DNA of 64,000 nt from Mycolicibacterium aubagnense. Lineage in GTDB: Bacteria; Actinomycetota; Actinomycetes; Mycobacteriales; Mycobacteriaceae. The position numbers and the translations under genes were made by a program. Every line of letters begins with the position of its first letter. Within the stretch, counting starts at the first letter, position 1. Shown here piece by piece: positions 51,367 to 63,300 of the stretch. The notes under the pieces are model-generated. The model was not told the origin of the DNA, searched no databases, and saw only the letters and a program-made list of their open reading frames with translations. The stretch lies in NCBI RefSeq assembly GCF_010730955.1, contig NZ_AP022577.1, forward strand, positions 2,852,001 through 2,916,000, read 5' to 3'.

Positions 51367-52593
51367 ATGATCACCGCACGAGGACGCGTCGCGCTGGGCG
51401 CGGGCGCCGCCGCCCGGTGGGCGTCGCGCGTGACGGGGCGCGGTGCGGGCGCCATGATCGGCGGGCTCGTCGCCATGAAGCTGGACCCCTCGATTCTCGG
51501 ACAACTCGGTTCCGGACGGCGCTCTGTCGTCGTCACCGGCACCAACGGCAAGTCCACGACCACGCGAATGACGGCCGCGGCGCTGACGACCATCGGGCCC
51601 GTGGCCTCCAACAGCGAGGGCGCCAACATGGACGCCGGGCTGATCGCCGCGCTGGCCGGGTCGCGCACGGCGACCCTGGCCGCGCTCGAGGTCGACGAGA
51701 TGCACGTGCCGCACGTGTCCGATGCGGTGGACCCCTCGGTGATCGTGTTGCTCAACCTGTCTCGCGACCAGCTGGACCGCGTCGGCGAGATCAACCACAT
51801 CGAGCGGACGTTACGGGCCGGGCTGACCCGTCACCCGAATGCCGTGGTGGTCGCCAACTGTGACGATGTGCTGGTGACCTCGGCGGCATACGACTGTCCC
51901 AACGTGGTGTGGGTGGCCGCCGGCGGCGGTTGGTCGGGCGACTCGGTGAGCTGTCCGCGCAGCGGCGAGGTGATCGTCCGGGAGAACGGGCACTGGCATT
52001 CGACCGGCACCGACTTTTCCCGGCCGACACCGCAGTGGTGGTACGACGAGACGAACATCTATGGGCCGGAAGGCTTTACCGCGCCGATGACGCTGGCCTT
52101 GCCGGGCACGGTGAACCGCGGCAACGCCACGCAGGCCGTGGCCGCGGCGGTCGCGTTGGGCGCGTCGCCCGCCGCCGCGGTGGCCGCTGTGTCGACGGTC
52201 GACGAGGTCGCCGGACGGTACCGGACCCTGCAGGTCGGCGAGCACACCGTCCGCATGCTGCTGGCCAAGAACCCCGCCGGCTGGCAGGAGGCGCTGTCTA
52301 TGGTCTCCAGTGATGTTGCGGGAGCGGTTATCTCGGTGAACGGTCAGGTGCCCGACGGCGAGGACCTGTCCTGGCTGTGGGACGTGAACTTCGAGCACTT
52401 CGTCGACTTCCCGGCGCCCATCGTGTCGGCCGGCGAGCGCGGCACCGATCTCGCGGTGCGGCTGGGCTATGCGGGTGTCGACCACACGCTGGTGCACGAC
52501 ACCGTGGCCGCCATCAAGTCGTGCCCGCCCGGGCACGTCGAGGTGATCGCGAACTACACGGCGTTCCTGCAGTTGAACCGGGAGCTGGCATGA
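51367..52593 (+). CDS. murT: Lipid II isoglutaminyl synthase, MurT subunit
   Basis: 408 residues. Mur-ligase central domain with P-loop VVVTGTNGKSTTTRM, and DUF1727 C-terminal domain. With GatD it amidates the alpha-carboxyl of D-Glu in lipid II. The Cys4 zinc ribbon of streptococcal MurT is only partly recognisable here (AYDCPN, SVSCPRSG). ATGA overlap with gatD. Position matches Rv3712. Confidence 0.93.
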   Translation: MITARGRVALGAGAAARWASRVTGRGAGAMIGGLVAMKLDPSILGQLGSGRRSVVVTGTNGKSTTTRMTAAALTTIGPVASNSEGANMDAGLIAALAGSRTATLAALEVDEMHVPHVSDAVDPSVIVLLNLSRDQLDRVGEINHIERTLRAGLTRHPNAVVVANCDDVLVTSAAYDCPNVVWVAAGGGWSGDSVSCPRSGEVIVRENGHWHSTGTDFSRPTPQWWYDETNIYGPEGFTAPMTLALPGTVNRGNATQAVAAAVALGASPAAAVAAVSTVDEVAGRYRTLQVGEHTVRMLLAKNPAGWQEALSMVSSDVAGAVISVNGQVPDGEDLSWLWDVNFEHFVDFPAPIVSAGERGTDLAVRLGYAGVDHTLVHDTVAAIKSCPPGHVEVIANYTAFLQLNRELA

Positions 52594-53324
52594 CTCCGGA
52601 CGCGAGGAGCAAAACGGCCCCCGTTCAGATCGGCCTGGTATTACCCGACGTCATGGGCACCTACGGCGACGGTGGCAATGCCGTCGTCCTGCGACAGCGC
52701 TTGCGGCTCAGGGGAATTGACGCAGAGATCGTCGAGATCACCCTGAACGACCCGGTGCCGGATTCGATGGACCTCTACACCCTCGGCGGCGCCGAGGACT
52801 ACGCGCAGCGCCTCGCGACCCGGCATCTGCTGCAGTACCCGGGTCTGCAGCGCGCGGCCGAGCGCGGCGCGCCGGTGCTGGCCATCTGCGCCGCCATCCA
52901 GGTGCTCGGACACTGGTATGAAACGTCGTCGGGCGAGCGCGTCGACGGCGTCGGGCTGCTCGACGTCACGACCTCCCCCCAGCCCGAGCGCACCATCGGC
53001 GAAGTGACCTCCGTTCCAGTGATCGACGGGCTTGCCCAGAAGCTCACCGGCTTCGAAAACCACCGCGGCGGAACCGATCTCGGGCCGCTGGCCCAGCCGC
53101 TGGCCCGCGTCGAGAAGGGCGCCGGCAACCGCGCGGGTTCCGGCTACGACGGCGTCGTGCAGGGCAGCGTGGTCGCCACCTACCTCCATGGCCCATGCCT
53201 GGCCCGCAACCCGGAGCTGGCCGACTACCTGCTGTCCCAGGTCGTCGGCGACCTGCCGCCCCTGGAACTCCCCGAGGTCGACCTGCTCCGCGGCGAGCGC
53301 CTCGCCGCGCCCCGTCGCGCTTGA
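52590..53324 (+). CDS. gatD: Lipid II isoglutaminyl synthase, glutaminase subunit GatD
   Basis: 244 residues. Class I glutamine amidotransferase of the CobB/CobQ type. Nucleophile Cys100 in LAICAAIQ and His200 in TYLHGPCL; LPDVMGTYGDGGN and LGGAEDYAQ shape the oxyanion pocket. Supplies ammonia to MurT. Start ATG 52590 overlaps the murT stop. Position matches Rv3713. Confidence 0.93.
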   Translation: MTPDARSKTAPVQIGLVLPDVMGTYGDGGNAVVLRQRLRLRGIDAEIVEITLNDPVPDSMDLYTLGGAEDYAQRLATRHLLQYPGLQRAAERGAPVLAICAAIQVLGHWYETSSGERVDGVGLLDVTTSPQPERTIGEVTSVPVIDGLAQKLTGFENHRGGTDLGPLAQPLARVEKGAGNRAGSGYDGVVQGSVVATYLHGPCLARNPELADYLLSQVVGDLPPLELPEVDLLRGERLAAPRRA

Positions 53325-53451
53325 TCCGCGCGGTGTAGGCGCTCCAACGCCGTTGCTGTGAACTGACTGCCAACCAGCACACGCGCGGTTTCGCCGTGCG
53401 GACAGCCGGGTAGAGACGTGCCACCACTGTTCCCTCAGAGAGGCACGCCAC

Positions 53452-53556
53452 ATGCTCGACTTCTTCTGCCCCCGGTGCGGCGACTTCACCTTCGAGACGG
53501 TCACCTGCCTACGCTGTGCGGTCTCGGCAGAAGTGGAGCCTGCTCAGGTTGCGTGA
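53452..53556 (+). CDS. 34-residue zinc-ribbon-like microprotein
   Basis: ATG 53452 to TGA 53556, with GAGAGG eight bases upstream. The peptide carries two CxxC pairs, FCPRCGDF and TCLRCAVS, ten residues apart: a minimal zinc-ribbon arrangement. It is the only plausible coding sequence in the 477-base gap 53325-53801. Whether it is expressed is unknown. Confidence 0.5.
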   Translation: MLDFFCPRCGDFTFETVTCLRCAVSAEVEPAQVA

Positions 53557-53659
53557 AAAGCAATGTCACAGTGCCCATTTCATGCCGACCCTCGCCGACG
53601 TGCAGCGGATTGTGCACATGGTTAGGCAACCCTTCCGCGCCACGGAAAGTCGCGCAACT

Positions 53660-53716
53660 GGTTCATGTGCCGCGAGTTCGCGATGCGCCGCACGCGCTGG
53701 TGGCGCATCATGAACC
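53660..53716. repeat. Two-part inverted repeat upstream of the PKS operon
   Basis: GGTTCAT (53660-53666) and GATGCGCC (53682-53689) on the left pair with the contiguous right arm GGCGCATC-ATGAACC (53702-53716). The inner loop is 12 bases; the left arm has a 15-base bulge. It lies about 86 bases before the chorismate lyase start. Confidence 0.5.
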
Positions 53717-53801
53717 GCACGTTCTGACGGAAAGCGAGGAACCTACGCGCACCTTCTGATGGGCAGACGCGGGCGGCACAGCCACGACGAGGAACGGCCA
53801 C

Positions 53802-54332
53802 ATGACTGAGTGCTTTCTGGCTGGTGAAGATATCCACCAGCTCAATCGGGACCTGCGGATACTCATAGCGACAAACGGCACCCTGACCCGGATTCTCGGC
53901 GTCGTCACCGACGAAGAGATCGTTGTGCAGATCATCGAGCAGCAGATTCATTCACGCGAAATGGCGGCGTGGGAGCAGTTGTCGGGCAGCAGAATCCTGC
54001 AACGCCGGATCCTGCTCAACGGCCGCAACTCGGGGCGCCGATTCGTGGGAGCCGAGTCGCTCATCGCCATCGATCTGCTGCCCGGCTCGATTGCGGCAGC
54101 CTTGATGACCACGAACTCGCCCATCGGCGAAATCATGGCCGCCAGCCGCCTCGAAACGTTCAAGGAGCCGGCCGAGGTCTGGATCGCGGAACCACCCGCT
54201 TGGCTCGCCGCCGCCACCCGACAGACGTCGCCACCGAAAACCGTTGGCCGCCGGTATCGCATCCTCATCGGAGGACATCCCGTCATCGTCGTCACCGAGT
54301 ACTTCCTCGACTTCTCCCCGGAGACGTCATGA
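53802..54332 (+). CDS. Chorismate pyruvate-lyase (4-hydroxybenzoate-forming), Rv2949c-like
   Basis: 176 residues. Cytoplasmic enzyme removing pyruvate from chorismate to give 4-hydroxybenzoate. The sequence ([63 protein letters not shown]) follows M. tuberculosis Rv2949c closely as I recall it; Rv2949c supplies the starter for phenolic glycolipids. ATGA overlap with the megasynthase gene couples the two and supports 4-hydroxybenzoate as the starter unit here. Confidence 0.9.
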   Translation: MTECFLAGEDIHQLNRDLRILIATNGTLTRILGVVTDEEIVVQIIEQQIHSREMAAWEQLSGSRILQRRILLNGRNSGRRFVGAESLIAIDLLPGSIAAALMTTNSPIGEIMAASRLETFKEPAEVWIAEPPAWLAAATRQTSPPKTVGRRYRILIGGHPVIVVTEYFLDFSPETS

Positions 54333-57300
54333 CGGAGACCGCAATGCCGAACGGAAATCTGGCGGAGCTGCTGGCCGAACGGGCGTCGCAAGCAGGATGG
54401 CGGGACAGGCCGGCCTACCACGGGCCGCACGTCGTCACCCATGGTCAAATCCATGACGGGGCAGCACGTTTCGCGACAGTGCTGCAGCGCCGTGGCCTCT
54501 CGGGCGGAGACCGCGTCCTGTTGTGTCTACCGGATTCGCCGGAACTCGTACAGCTGATGCTGGCGTGCCTCGGTCGAGGCATCGTGGTGTTCCTGGCGAA
54601 TCCCGAACTCAATCGCCGCGATCACGCATTCGCCGAAAAGGACGCGGAGCCGGCGCTTGTCATCACCACACGCACTCTCCTCGACCACTTTCGGCAGGCG
54701 GCGGCCACCGAAGCCGCGGAGCTGGTGTCCGAAGCCGCCGATGTCGAGCCGGCCGCCTACGCGCAGCTGAGTGCCGATGCCCACGCCTACGCCACCTACA
54801 CTTCCGGCACGACAGGCGCACCGAAGGCCGCGATCCACCGTCACGGCGACGTGTGGGCCTACGTCGACGCCATGTGCGGCCGAGCGTTGCGGCTCACCTC
54901 CCGTGACATCGGACTATGCAGCGCCCCCATGTATTTCGCATACGGGCTGGGGAACTCCGTCTGGTTCCCGCTTGCCACAGGCAGTTCGGCGGTGATCAAC
55001 CCCCGGCCGGTGACCGCGGCGGCCACGGCCGACCTGTGTACGACGTTCGGCGCATCGGTGCTTTACGGCGTACCAACGTTTTTCGCACGGATTGTCGATA
55101 CATGCTCCCCGGACTCATTCCGTTCGCTTCGTGCCGTGGTATCGGCGGGCGAGGCTCTGGACATTCGTCTCGCGGAGCGGATGACGGAGTTCTTCGGCGG
55201 TATCCCGATACTGGACGGAATCGGCTCGACCGAAGTCGGACAGACCTTCGTGTCGAACACCATCGAGGACTGGCGGCCGGGAACCATTGGAAAAGTTCTT
55301 CCGCCCTACGAGATTCGGGTCGTCACAGCTGAGGGCACCGCCGCCGGACCTGGCGTCGAGGGCGTCCTCTGGGTACGGGGTCCGTCGATACCGCCGGGCT
55401 ACTGGAACCGTCCGCCAGGTCTTCTCCGGCGAGATGGCCAGTGGCTCGATACCCGGGACCGGGTGTCCGTCGACACCGACGGGTGGGTCACGTATTGCTG
55501 CCGCGCCGACGACACCGAGATCATCGGAGGCGTCAACGTCAATCCACGGGACATCGAGCGACTCCTCACCGAGGATGACAGAGTCGCCCACGCCGCGGTC
55601 GTCGCCGTAGCGGAATCGGTCGGCGTCTCGACACTGCAGGCGTTCCTCGTCCCCGCCGACCATGCCGTCATCGACGAATCGGCCATCCGAGACCTCCACC
55701 AGCGGTTGCTTTTTCAGCTGTCCGCCGTCCAGGTGCCGCACCGGTTTGCCGTTGTCGAGCAGCTGCCCCGAACGCCGACCGGCAAGCTTCTCCGCACCGA
55801 ATTGCGCACCGAAAGCCCGGTGCCGCCGATTTGGGAACTTCCCACCGTCGAGCCTCCGTCGGGTCCGTCGGCGGCCAGTGCCGAACGCGTGTCGAACGAC
55901 CCGAACGTCGACGCGGGCGTCAGCGACGTGACGCTCAGCGAGCGGCTCGCTGTCCTGCGGCAGGAACAGCACCGACTCGTGGCGGATACGGTGTGCGCCG
56001 AGGTTGCGAAGATGCTGGGGCTGCCCGGCCCGCAGTCGCTGAATCGGGATCTCGCGTTTTCTGAACTCGGGTTCGACTCGAAAATGACGGTGGAACTTCG
56101 TAATCGACTGGCGGCGGTTACGGGGCTGCACCTTTCGGACACGGTGGGCTGGGACTACGGTTCGATCTCGCGACTGGCTCAGCATGTGGAAGCGCAACTG
56201 TCCTCGGGGAGCAGCCCGATCGCGCCGACCCCGTCAACGCCGGTTGACGAGCCGGTGGCAATAGTCGGCATGGCGTGCCGGTTCCCCGGCGGGGTGGATA
56301 CGCCACAGGGCCTGTGGGACATGGTCGCGAACGCCCGGGACGTAGTGTCGGAATTTCCGACCGATCGTGGTTGGGATGCGAAGGGTCTGTTCGACCCGGA
56401 CCCCGATGCGCCGGGCAAGACCTATACGCGCTGGGGTGGTTTCCTCACGGACGTGGCCGGATTTGATGCCGGGTTCTTCGGAATCGGGCCCAGTGAGGCG
56501 CTGGCGATGGATCCGCAACAGCGGTTGATGCTGGAGTGTTCGTGGGAAGCCTTGGAGCAGACCGGGATTGACCCGACATCGCTGGAAGGGTCGAGCACCG
56601 GGGTGTTCACCGGAGTCTTCGCACAGCGATACGGCGCGGCGGGCACCGACCGGTTGGAAGGCTATGGGCTGACCGGTTCGGCGTTGAGCGTCGCCTCGGG
56701 TCGGGTGGCTTACGTGCTCGGACTCCAGGGACCCGCGGTGTCGGTGGACACCGCGTGCTCCTCGTCGTTGGTGTCGCTGCACTGGGCCGCGCAGTCGTTG
56801 CGGTCGGGGGAATGCGACCTGGCATTGGCCGGTGGCGTGACCGTGATGACGTCGCCGGAGACTTTCATCGGGTTCAGCCGGCAGCGGGGACTGGCGCCCG
56901 ATGGGCGGTGTAAGGCCTATGCCGGAGCCGCCGACGGGACGGCGTGGGGCGAAGGCGCCGGAGTGCTGGTGCTGGAACGGTTATCGGATGCCCGGCGGTT
57001 GGGGCATTCGGTGTTGGCGGTGGTGCGCGGTAGTGCGGTCAACCAGGATGGCGCCTCCAACGGTCTGACCGCGCCCAACGGGCCGTCCCAGCAGCGGGTC
57101 ATTCGGGCAGCGCTGGCCAGCGCGCGGTTGACCGCCGCCGACGTGGACGTGGTGGAGGGTCATGGCACGGGCACCACGTTGGGCGATCCCATTGAAGCGC
57201 AAGCACTTTTGGCGGCCTACGGACAAGAGCGCCCACCCGGCCGGCCGTTGTGGGTGGGCTCGATCAAATCGAACATGGGGCATACCCAGGCCGCCGCAGG

Positions 57301-60300
57301 CGTGGCCGGGGTGATCAAGATGGTGCAGGCGATGCGCCACGGCATGATGCCCGCGACCCTGCACGTGGACGTGCCCTCCCCTCGCGTTGATTGGGACCGC
57401 GGGGCGGTTTCGGTGCTGACCGAGGCCCGGGCTTGGCCGCGCGATGGGCGACCGCGCCGGGCCGGGGTGTCGTCGTTCGGGATCAGCGGCACCAACGCGC
57501 ATGTGATCGTGGAGCAGGGCCCGGTCGACGAGCCCGATACCGCAGCGCGGGCAGCCGCCGGCCGCTTGTCGGTGCTCCCGTGGGTGATTTCGGGCAAATC
57601 AGCCGAGGCGCTGACGGCACAGGCGGCCCGGTTGTCGGCCCATCTGCGAGCTGATCCGCGGCTTGAGCCGGTCGATGTGGCCTACTCGTTGGCACGGCGT
57701 TCGACGTTCGAGCATCGAGCGGTGGTGCTGGGTGCCGATCGTCCGGTGCTCACGGCGGGACTGGCCGGGTTGGCCGGCGGCGCGCCGGATGCGGTCGTGG
57801 TGACCGGCCGCGCTGGCCCGGTGGGAAAGTCGGTGGTGGTGTTCCCCGGGCAGGGGTCCCAGCAGCTCGGGATGGGCCGGCAGTTGTACGAGCAATTGCC
57901 GGTGTACGCCAAGACTTTTGACGCAGTGGCCGATGAGCTGGATCGGCATCTGCGGTTGCCGCTGCGGCAGGTGCTCTGGGGTTCTGACAGCAGTCTGCTC
58001 GAGCTGACGGAGTTCGCGCAGCCGGCGCTGTTCGCCGTGGAAGTCGCGTTGTTCGCGGTGCTGCGGAGTTGGGGGGTGACACCGGATTTCGTGATGGGGC
58101 ATTCGGTGGGCGAATTCTCGGCGGCATACGTCGCCGGAGTGTTGACGTTGCCCGACGCCGCGCTGTTGGTGGCGGCACGGGGACGTCTGATGCAGGCGCT
58201 TCCGCCCGGTGGTGCGATGACTGCGGTGAGCGCCGCTGAACACGAGGTGGCGCCGCTGCTGGCAGAGGGCGCGGCGATCGCGGCGATCAATGCTCCCCAA
58301 TCCGTGGTGATCTCGGGCGTGCAGAGCGCCGTGACCGCAACCGCGCAGCGGCTGGCCGCCCGGGGCCGCCGGGTGCACTCGCTCGCGGTATCGCATGCCT
58401 TCCACTCGCCGTTGATGGAACCGATGCTCGACGAGTTCGCCCGGATAGCGGCCCGAGTCCAGGTGCGGGAGCCCCAGATTGCGCTGATCTCGAACGTGAC
58501 GGCTCAGCCGGCGGCCGCCGACAGCGGCTTCGGCTCGGCGCAGTACTGGGTAGAGCACATCCGCCGGCCCGTGCGTTTCGCCGACAGTGTCCGCAATCTG
58601 CGGGCACCCGGAGCAACCCATTTCGTCGAGGTCGGTCCCGGTAGCGGCCTGACGGCGTCCATCGAACAGTCGCTGTCACCGGCCGAGCCGGTCGTGGTGT
58701 CGTTGCTCGGCAAAGGTCGCCCGGAATTGGACGCATTGATGGGCGCCGCCGCTCGGCTGTTCACCACCGGGATGGCAGTGGCGTGGCCGGCAGCGCTTGC
58801 CGGAGGGGGCGGGCGCCGGATCGAGTTGCCTACGTATGCATTTCAGCGGCGGCGCTTCTGGTCGGTACCGGCCGCCACTGGCCCCCAGGACACCGCCGAT
58901 CTGGGTCTGGGTGACGCACACCATCCATTGTTGAGCGCGGTCATCGAGCGGCCTGACTCTGGCGGAGTGGTCCTGACCGGGCGACTGTCGCCGGCCGATC
59001 AACCATGGCTGGCCGATCACGTGGTCGGCGGTGTGATGCTGTTTCCCGGGACCGGTTTTGTAGAGCTGGTCATCCGAGCGGCTGATGAGGTGGGTTGCGG
59101 AGCCATCGAGGAGTTGGTACTGGCCGCGCCGCTGGTCCTGGACGACGACACCGGGACCCAGCTTCAGGTGCTGGTGGGTGCCGCCGCGGAGACGGGCAGC
59201 CGCGCGGTCTCGGTGTACTCACGTCGCGACGAATCCGAGGCGGACTGGCTGCTGCACGCTGAGGGCACGCTGATGGTCACTGCCGTGGCGCCTTCGGCGG
59301 AACTGTCGGTGTGGCCGCCGCCCGGGGCGGAGAGCGTGGACATCGCGGACGCCTATGCGCGGCTGGCCGGACGCGGATATGAGTACGGACCGGCTTTCCA
59401 GGGATTGGTCGGGGTCTGGCGACGCGGCACCGAGCTCTTCACTGAAGTCGCCGCACCCGCGGAGATCGGCGTGCCGGGCGCTGAGATGGGAATCCATCCA
59501 GCTGTCTTGGATGCGGTGCTGCACGCCACGGGGCTGGCCGTCGACACCACGCAGACCGTGCTGCCGTTTTGCTGGCGGGGAGTGTCACTGCATGCCGGCG
59601 GCGCCGGGCGGGTGCGTGCCCGCATCACGGCACGTGGACACGATGAGATGTCCGTGGACGTTGTCGACAGTGCCGGTTCGCCGGTGCTGACGGTGCGCTC
59701 GCTGGTAACCCGTCCGATGAGCGCCGGCCAATCGCCCACCGCCGCCGGTGGTGCCGATCACGGGCCACTGGAAGTGATCTGGACACCGATATCGGTGAAC
59801 CACAACACCATTGACCGCGTGCTCCCGCGCTCGACGCAGTCCTGGGCGGACTTCCGGGCCGACGCTGGGGCGGACCACGATGTGGTGGTGTGGGAGTGCG
59901 AGTCTGCCCGTGACGACGTGGTGGGTGCGGTGCATGACGCCACCCGCGCCGCCCTCGAGGTGTTGCAGCACTGGTCGGCCGAGGAGCGGACAAGCACGTT
60001 GGTGGTGTCGACCCATGGTGCGGTGGCATTGCCCGGGGAGGATGTCGGCGATCTGGCCGCCGCGGCGGTGTGGGGTTTGGTGCGTTCGGCGCAAGCCGAG
60101 AACCCGGGCCGGATCATGCTGCTCGACTCGGACACGACGGTGGATATGGCAGCGCTGGTCGCCGCCGGGGAGCCACAACTGGTGGTGCGGGCCGGCACGG
60201 TGCATGCCGCCCGGTTGGCCTCGGCCCCTGCACTTTTGGCGCCGCCGGCAGCTGAATCGGCGTGGCGGTTGACGGTCGGCGGTGGTGGCACCCTGGAGAA

Positions 60301-63300
60301 TCTCGTGATCCGGGCCTGCCCCGAGGCGACGGCACCGCTGCGGGCCGGCCAGGTCCGGGTGGCGGTGGCGGCGGTCGGGGTCAATTTCCGCGACGTGATG
60401 GCGGCGCTGGGAATGTATCCCGGGCAAGCCCCGGTGCTCGGTGCAGAAGGCTCCGGGGTGGTGGTCGAGACCGGCCCCGGCGTCACGGGGGTGGCGATCG
60501 GGGATGCGGTGATGGGCTTGATGGCCGGCACGGGGCCGGTGGCGGTGGTCGACGAACAGTTGTTGACCACGGTGCCACCGGGCTGGTCACTCGAGCAGGC
60601 CGCGGGCGTGCCGGTAGCTTTCCTGACCGCCCTCTACGCGCTGACGGATTTGGCCGGGATCTGTGCCGGGGAATCGGTGCTCGTGCACGCGGGCACGGGC
60701 GGGGTGGGCATGGCGGCCGTGCAACTGGCTCGCCACTTCGGGGCGGAGGTCTTTGTGACCGCGAGCCCCGGTAAGCAGAGCACGTTGCGCGCCATGGGTT
60801 TTGACGACGATCACATCGGCGATTCACGCACAGTGGACTTCGAGGCCAAATTCCTGGCCACCACCGGCGGCCGCGGAGTCGACGTGGTGCTGGACTCGTT
60901 GGCCGGTGACTTCGTCGATGCGTCGCTGCGGTTGTTGGTCCACGGTGGGCGCTTTATCGAGATGGGCAAGACCGATATCCGCGACGCGGAGGCAGTTTCC
61001 GCAACCTACCCCGGTGTTCGGTACCAGGCGTTCGATCTCTCCGAAGCCGGACCGCAACGGATGCAGGCGATGCTGTGCGAGTTGACGAAGCTCTTCGAAA
61101 CTGAGCAGCTTCGACCCCTGCCCGTCACCACCTGGGACGTCCGTTGCGCGGTAGAGGCCTACCGGTTCATCAGTCAGGCGCGCCATATCGGCAAGGTGGT
61201 CTTGACCATGCCGACGGCGCTGGCTGATCGGCTCGGCGACGGCACGGTGTTGATCACCGGTGCCACCGGAATGGTCGGTGCACACCTGGCGCGGCATCTG
61301 GTCGGTGTCTACGGGGTCCGCCACCTGGTGCTGGCCAGTCGACGCGGCGACCGTGCCGAAGGCGCCGCGGCGCTGGCCGCCGAATTGGAAAGTGCCGGCG
61401 CCCAAGTGGAATTGGTGGCCTGCGACGTGGCCGATCCGGATGCGGTGGCCGCGATGGTGGCGCAATTGTCGCAGCGCTGCCCACCATTGCGCGGAGTGAT
61501 TCATGCCGCCGGGGTGCTCGACGACGCAGTGCTGGCCTCGCTGACCCCCGACCGGCTGGCGACAGTGTTACGGGCCAAGGTCGACGCGGCATGGAACCTG
61601 CACGTGGCCACCCGTGAGCTGGATTTGTCGATGTTCGTGCTGTGTTCCTCGATCGCCGCCACCGTGGGCGCGCCGGGTCAGGGCAATTACGCAGCCGCGA
61701 ACGCTTTCCTGGACGGCTTCGCCGCTCACCGGAGAGCCCTTGGACTGCCCGGCATGTCGCTGGCGTGGGGGCTGTGGGAACAGCCCAGCGGCATGACGGC
61801 TCATCTGAATGACCGTGACCTGGCTCGGATCAGCAGTAGCGGACTCGTTCCGATGAACCCCGGGCAGGCCCTGACGTTGTTCGACGACGCGCTGACGATC
61901 GGTCACCCCGTGGCGGTGACCGCGCTCCTGAACCGGGCCGCGCTGAACACCCAGGCGCGAAGCGGTGGTTTGCCGGCGCTGTTCAGTGGGTTGGTGCGCA
62001 GTCCGCGGCGGCGGCTGACCGCCAACCCTGTGGCGGCCGGCGGATCGACGTCGGCGCTGACCCAGCGCCTGATTGCGTTGTCCCGGGGCGAACAACACGA
62101 GCTGCTGACCGCGATGGTGTGTGCGCACGCGGCGGCGGTGGTGGGCCACCCCACGCCCGAGGACATCGACCGCGACGCCGCGTTCGAAGACCTGGGCTTC
62201 GATTCCCTGACCGCTGTCGAACTACGCAACCGCCTCAAATCCGTTACCGGCCTGGCCCTGCCGCCCACTCTGATCTTCGACCACCCCAGCCCCCGGGCGC
62301 TCGCCGACCACCTAGCCGGATCGCTCACCGACACGGCCGCGCCCCCGGCGCCGACGGTGGCTCACGTCGGCTCGCGCGACGGTGCGCCGGTGGACGACCG
62401 GCTCGCCTACCTGGACCAGACCGCGTTCCTCGCGCTTCGCGCGAGCCACGGCACGGTTCTGCAGATGACCTGGATCTACGACCGGGCCGTCGACGTCGCC
62501 GCGTTGCGGCGGTTTCACCGCAACCTCGGCCAGGGACTGCTGGGGCGCCGGATCGAGCGGTCGTCACTACCGTTCGCGCGTGATCGCTGGGTCTTGTCGC
62601 CGGCGGCGCCGGACATCGACGTCGCCGCCGTGCCGCGGCCTCGCGCCGACGTGAGCGCATGGTCCGATGAACGCGCACGCCTGCCCCTCGATCCCGAGCA
62701 CGGCCCCGGCTGGCATCTCGGCGTGCTGCCGCTCGAGGGCGGCGCAACCGCGGTCAGTCTCGTGGCGTCGCATCTGATCGTCGATGCCATCGCCTTCGGG
62801 CAGGCGGTCGCCGACGCGGTCGAGGGCAGGACGCACGACCTGGGTTATCTGTCCCCGGGGTCACGGCCTCGCAGTCGTGCGCTGCGCGAGGATCTGCGGC
62901 AGACGGTCAAGGATCTGCCCGACATGGCGCACGCCGTGGCCGCCGTGGCGCGAATGGCTCGGCGCGAACGGGGTGAAGTTCGACCGCCGGCCACGGCAGC
63001 ACCGGCTTCCCCGCACCGGACCGACACCGATCAGCGGGTCGACGTTCCCGGTCTCACCGCACAGATCGACCTGAACGAATGGGATGCGCGCGCGAAAAGC
63101 CTTGGTGGGAGCAGCAACTCGCTCATCGCCGGAATCGCGTGCCGAATCGCGGTGGCGACGGGGCGCGTTCAGGAGGACGGCACCGTCACCCTACGTTTCG
63201 TGCTGTCGCGGCGGACCGAGGGCGATACCCGTGCCAATGCGCTGACGAGCGTCGATGTCATCGTCGACCCTACGCACGTGGCAAAGGACCTCGGCGAGAT

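Noticed and set aside
53969..54328. Upstream 120-codon extension of the megasynthase frame
   Set aside because: It overlaps the chorismate lyase in another frame and shows no homology; ATG 54329 has an ATGA overlap typical of coupled genes.
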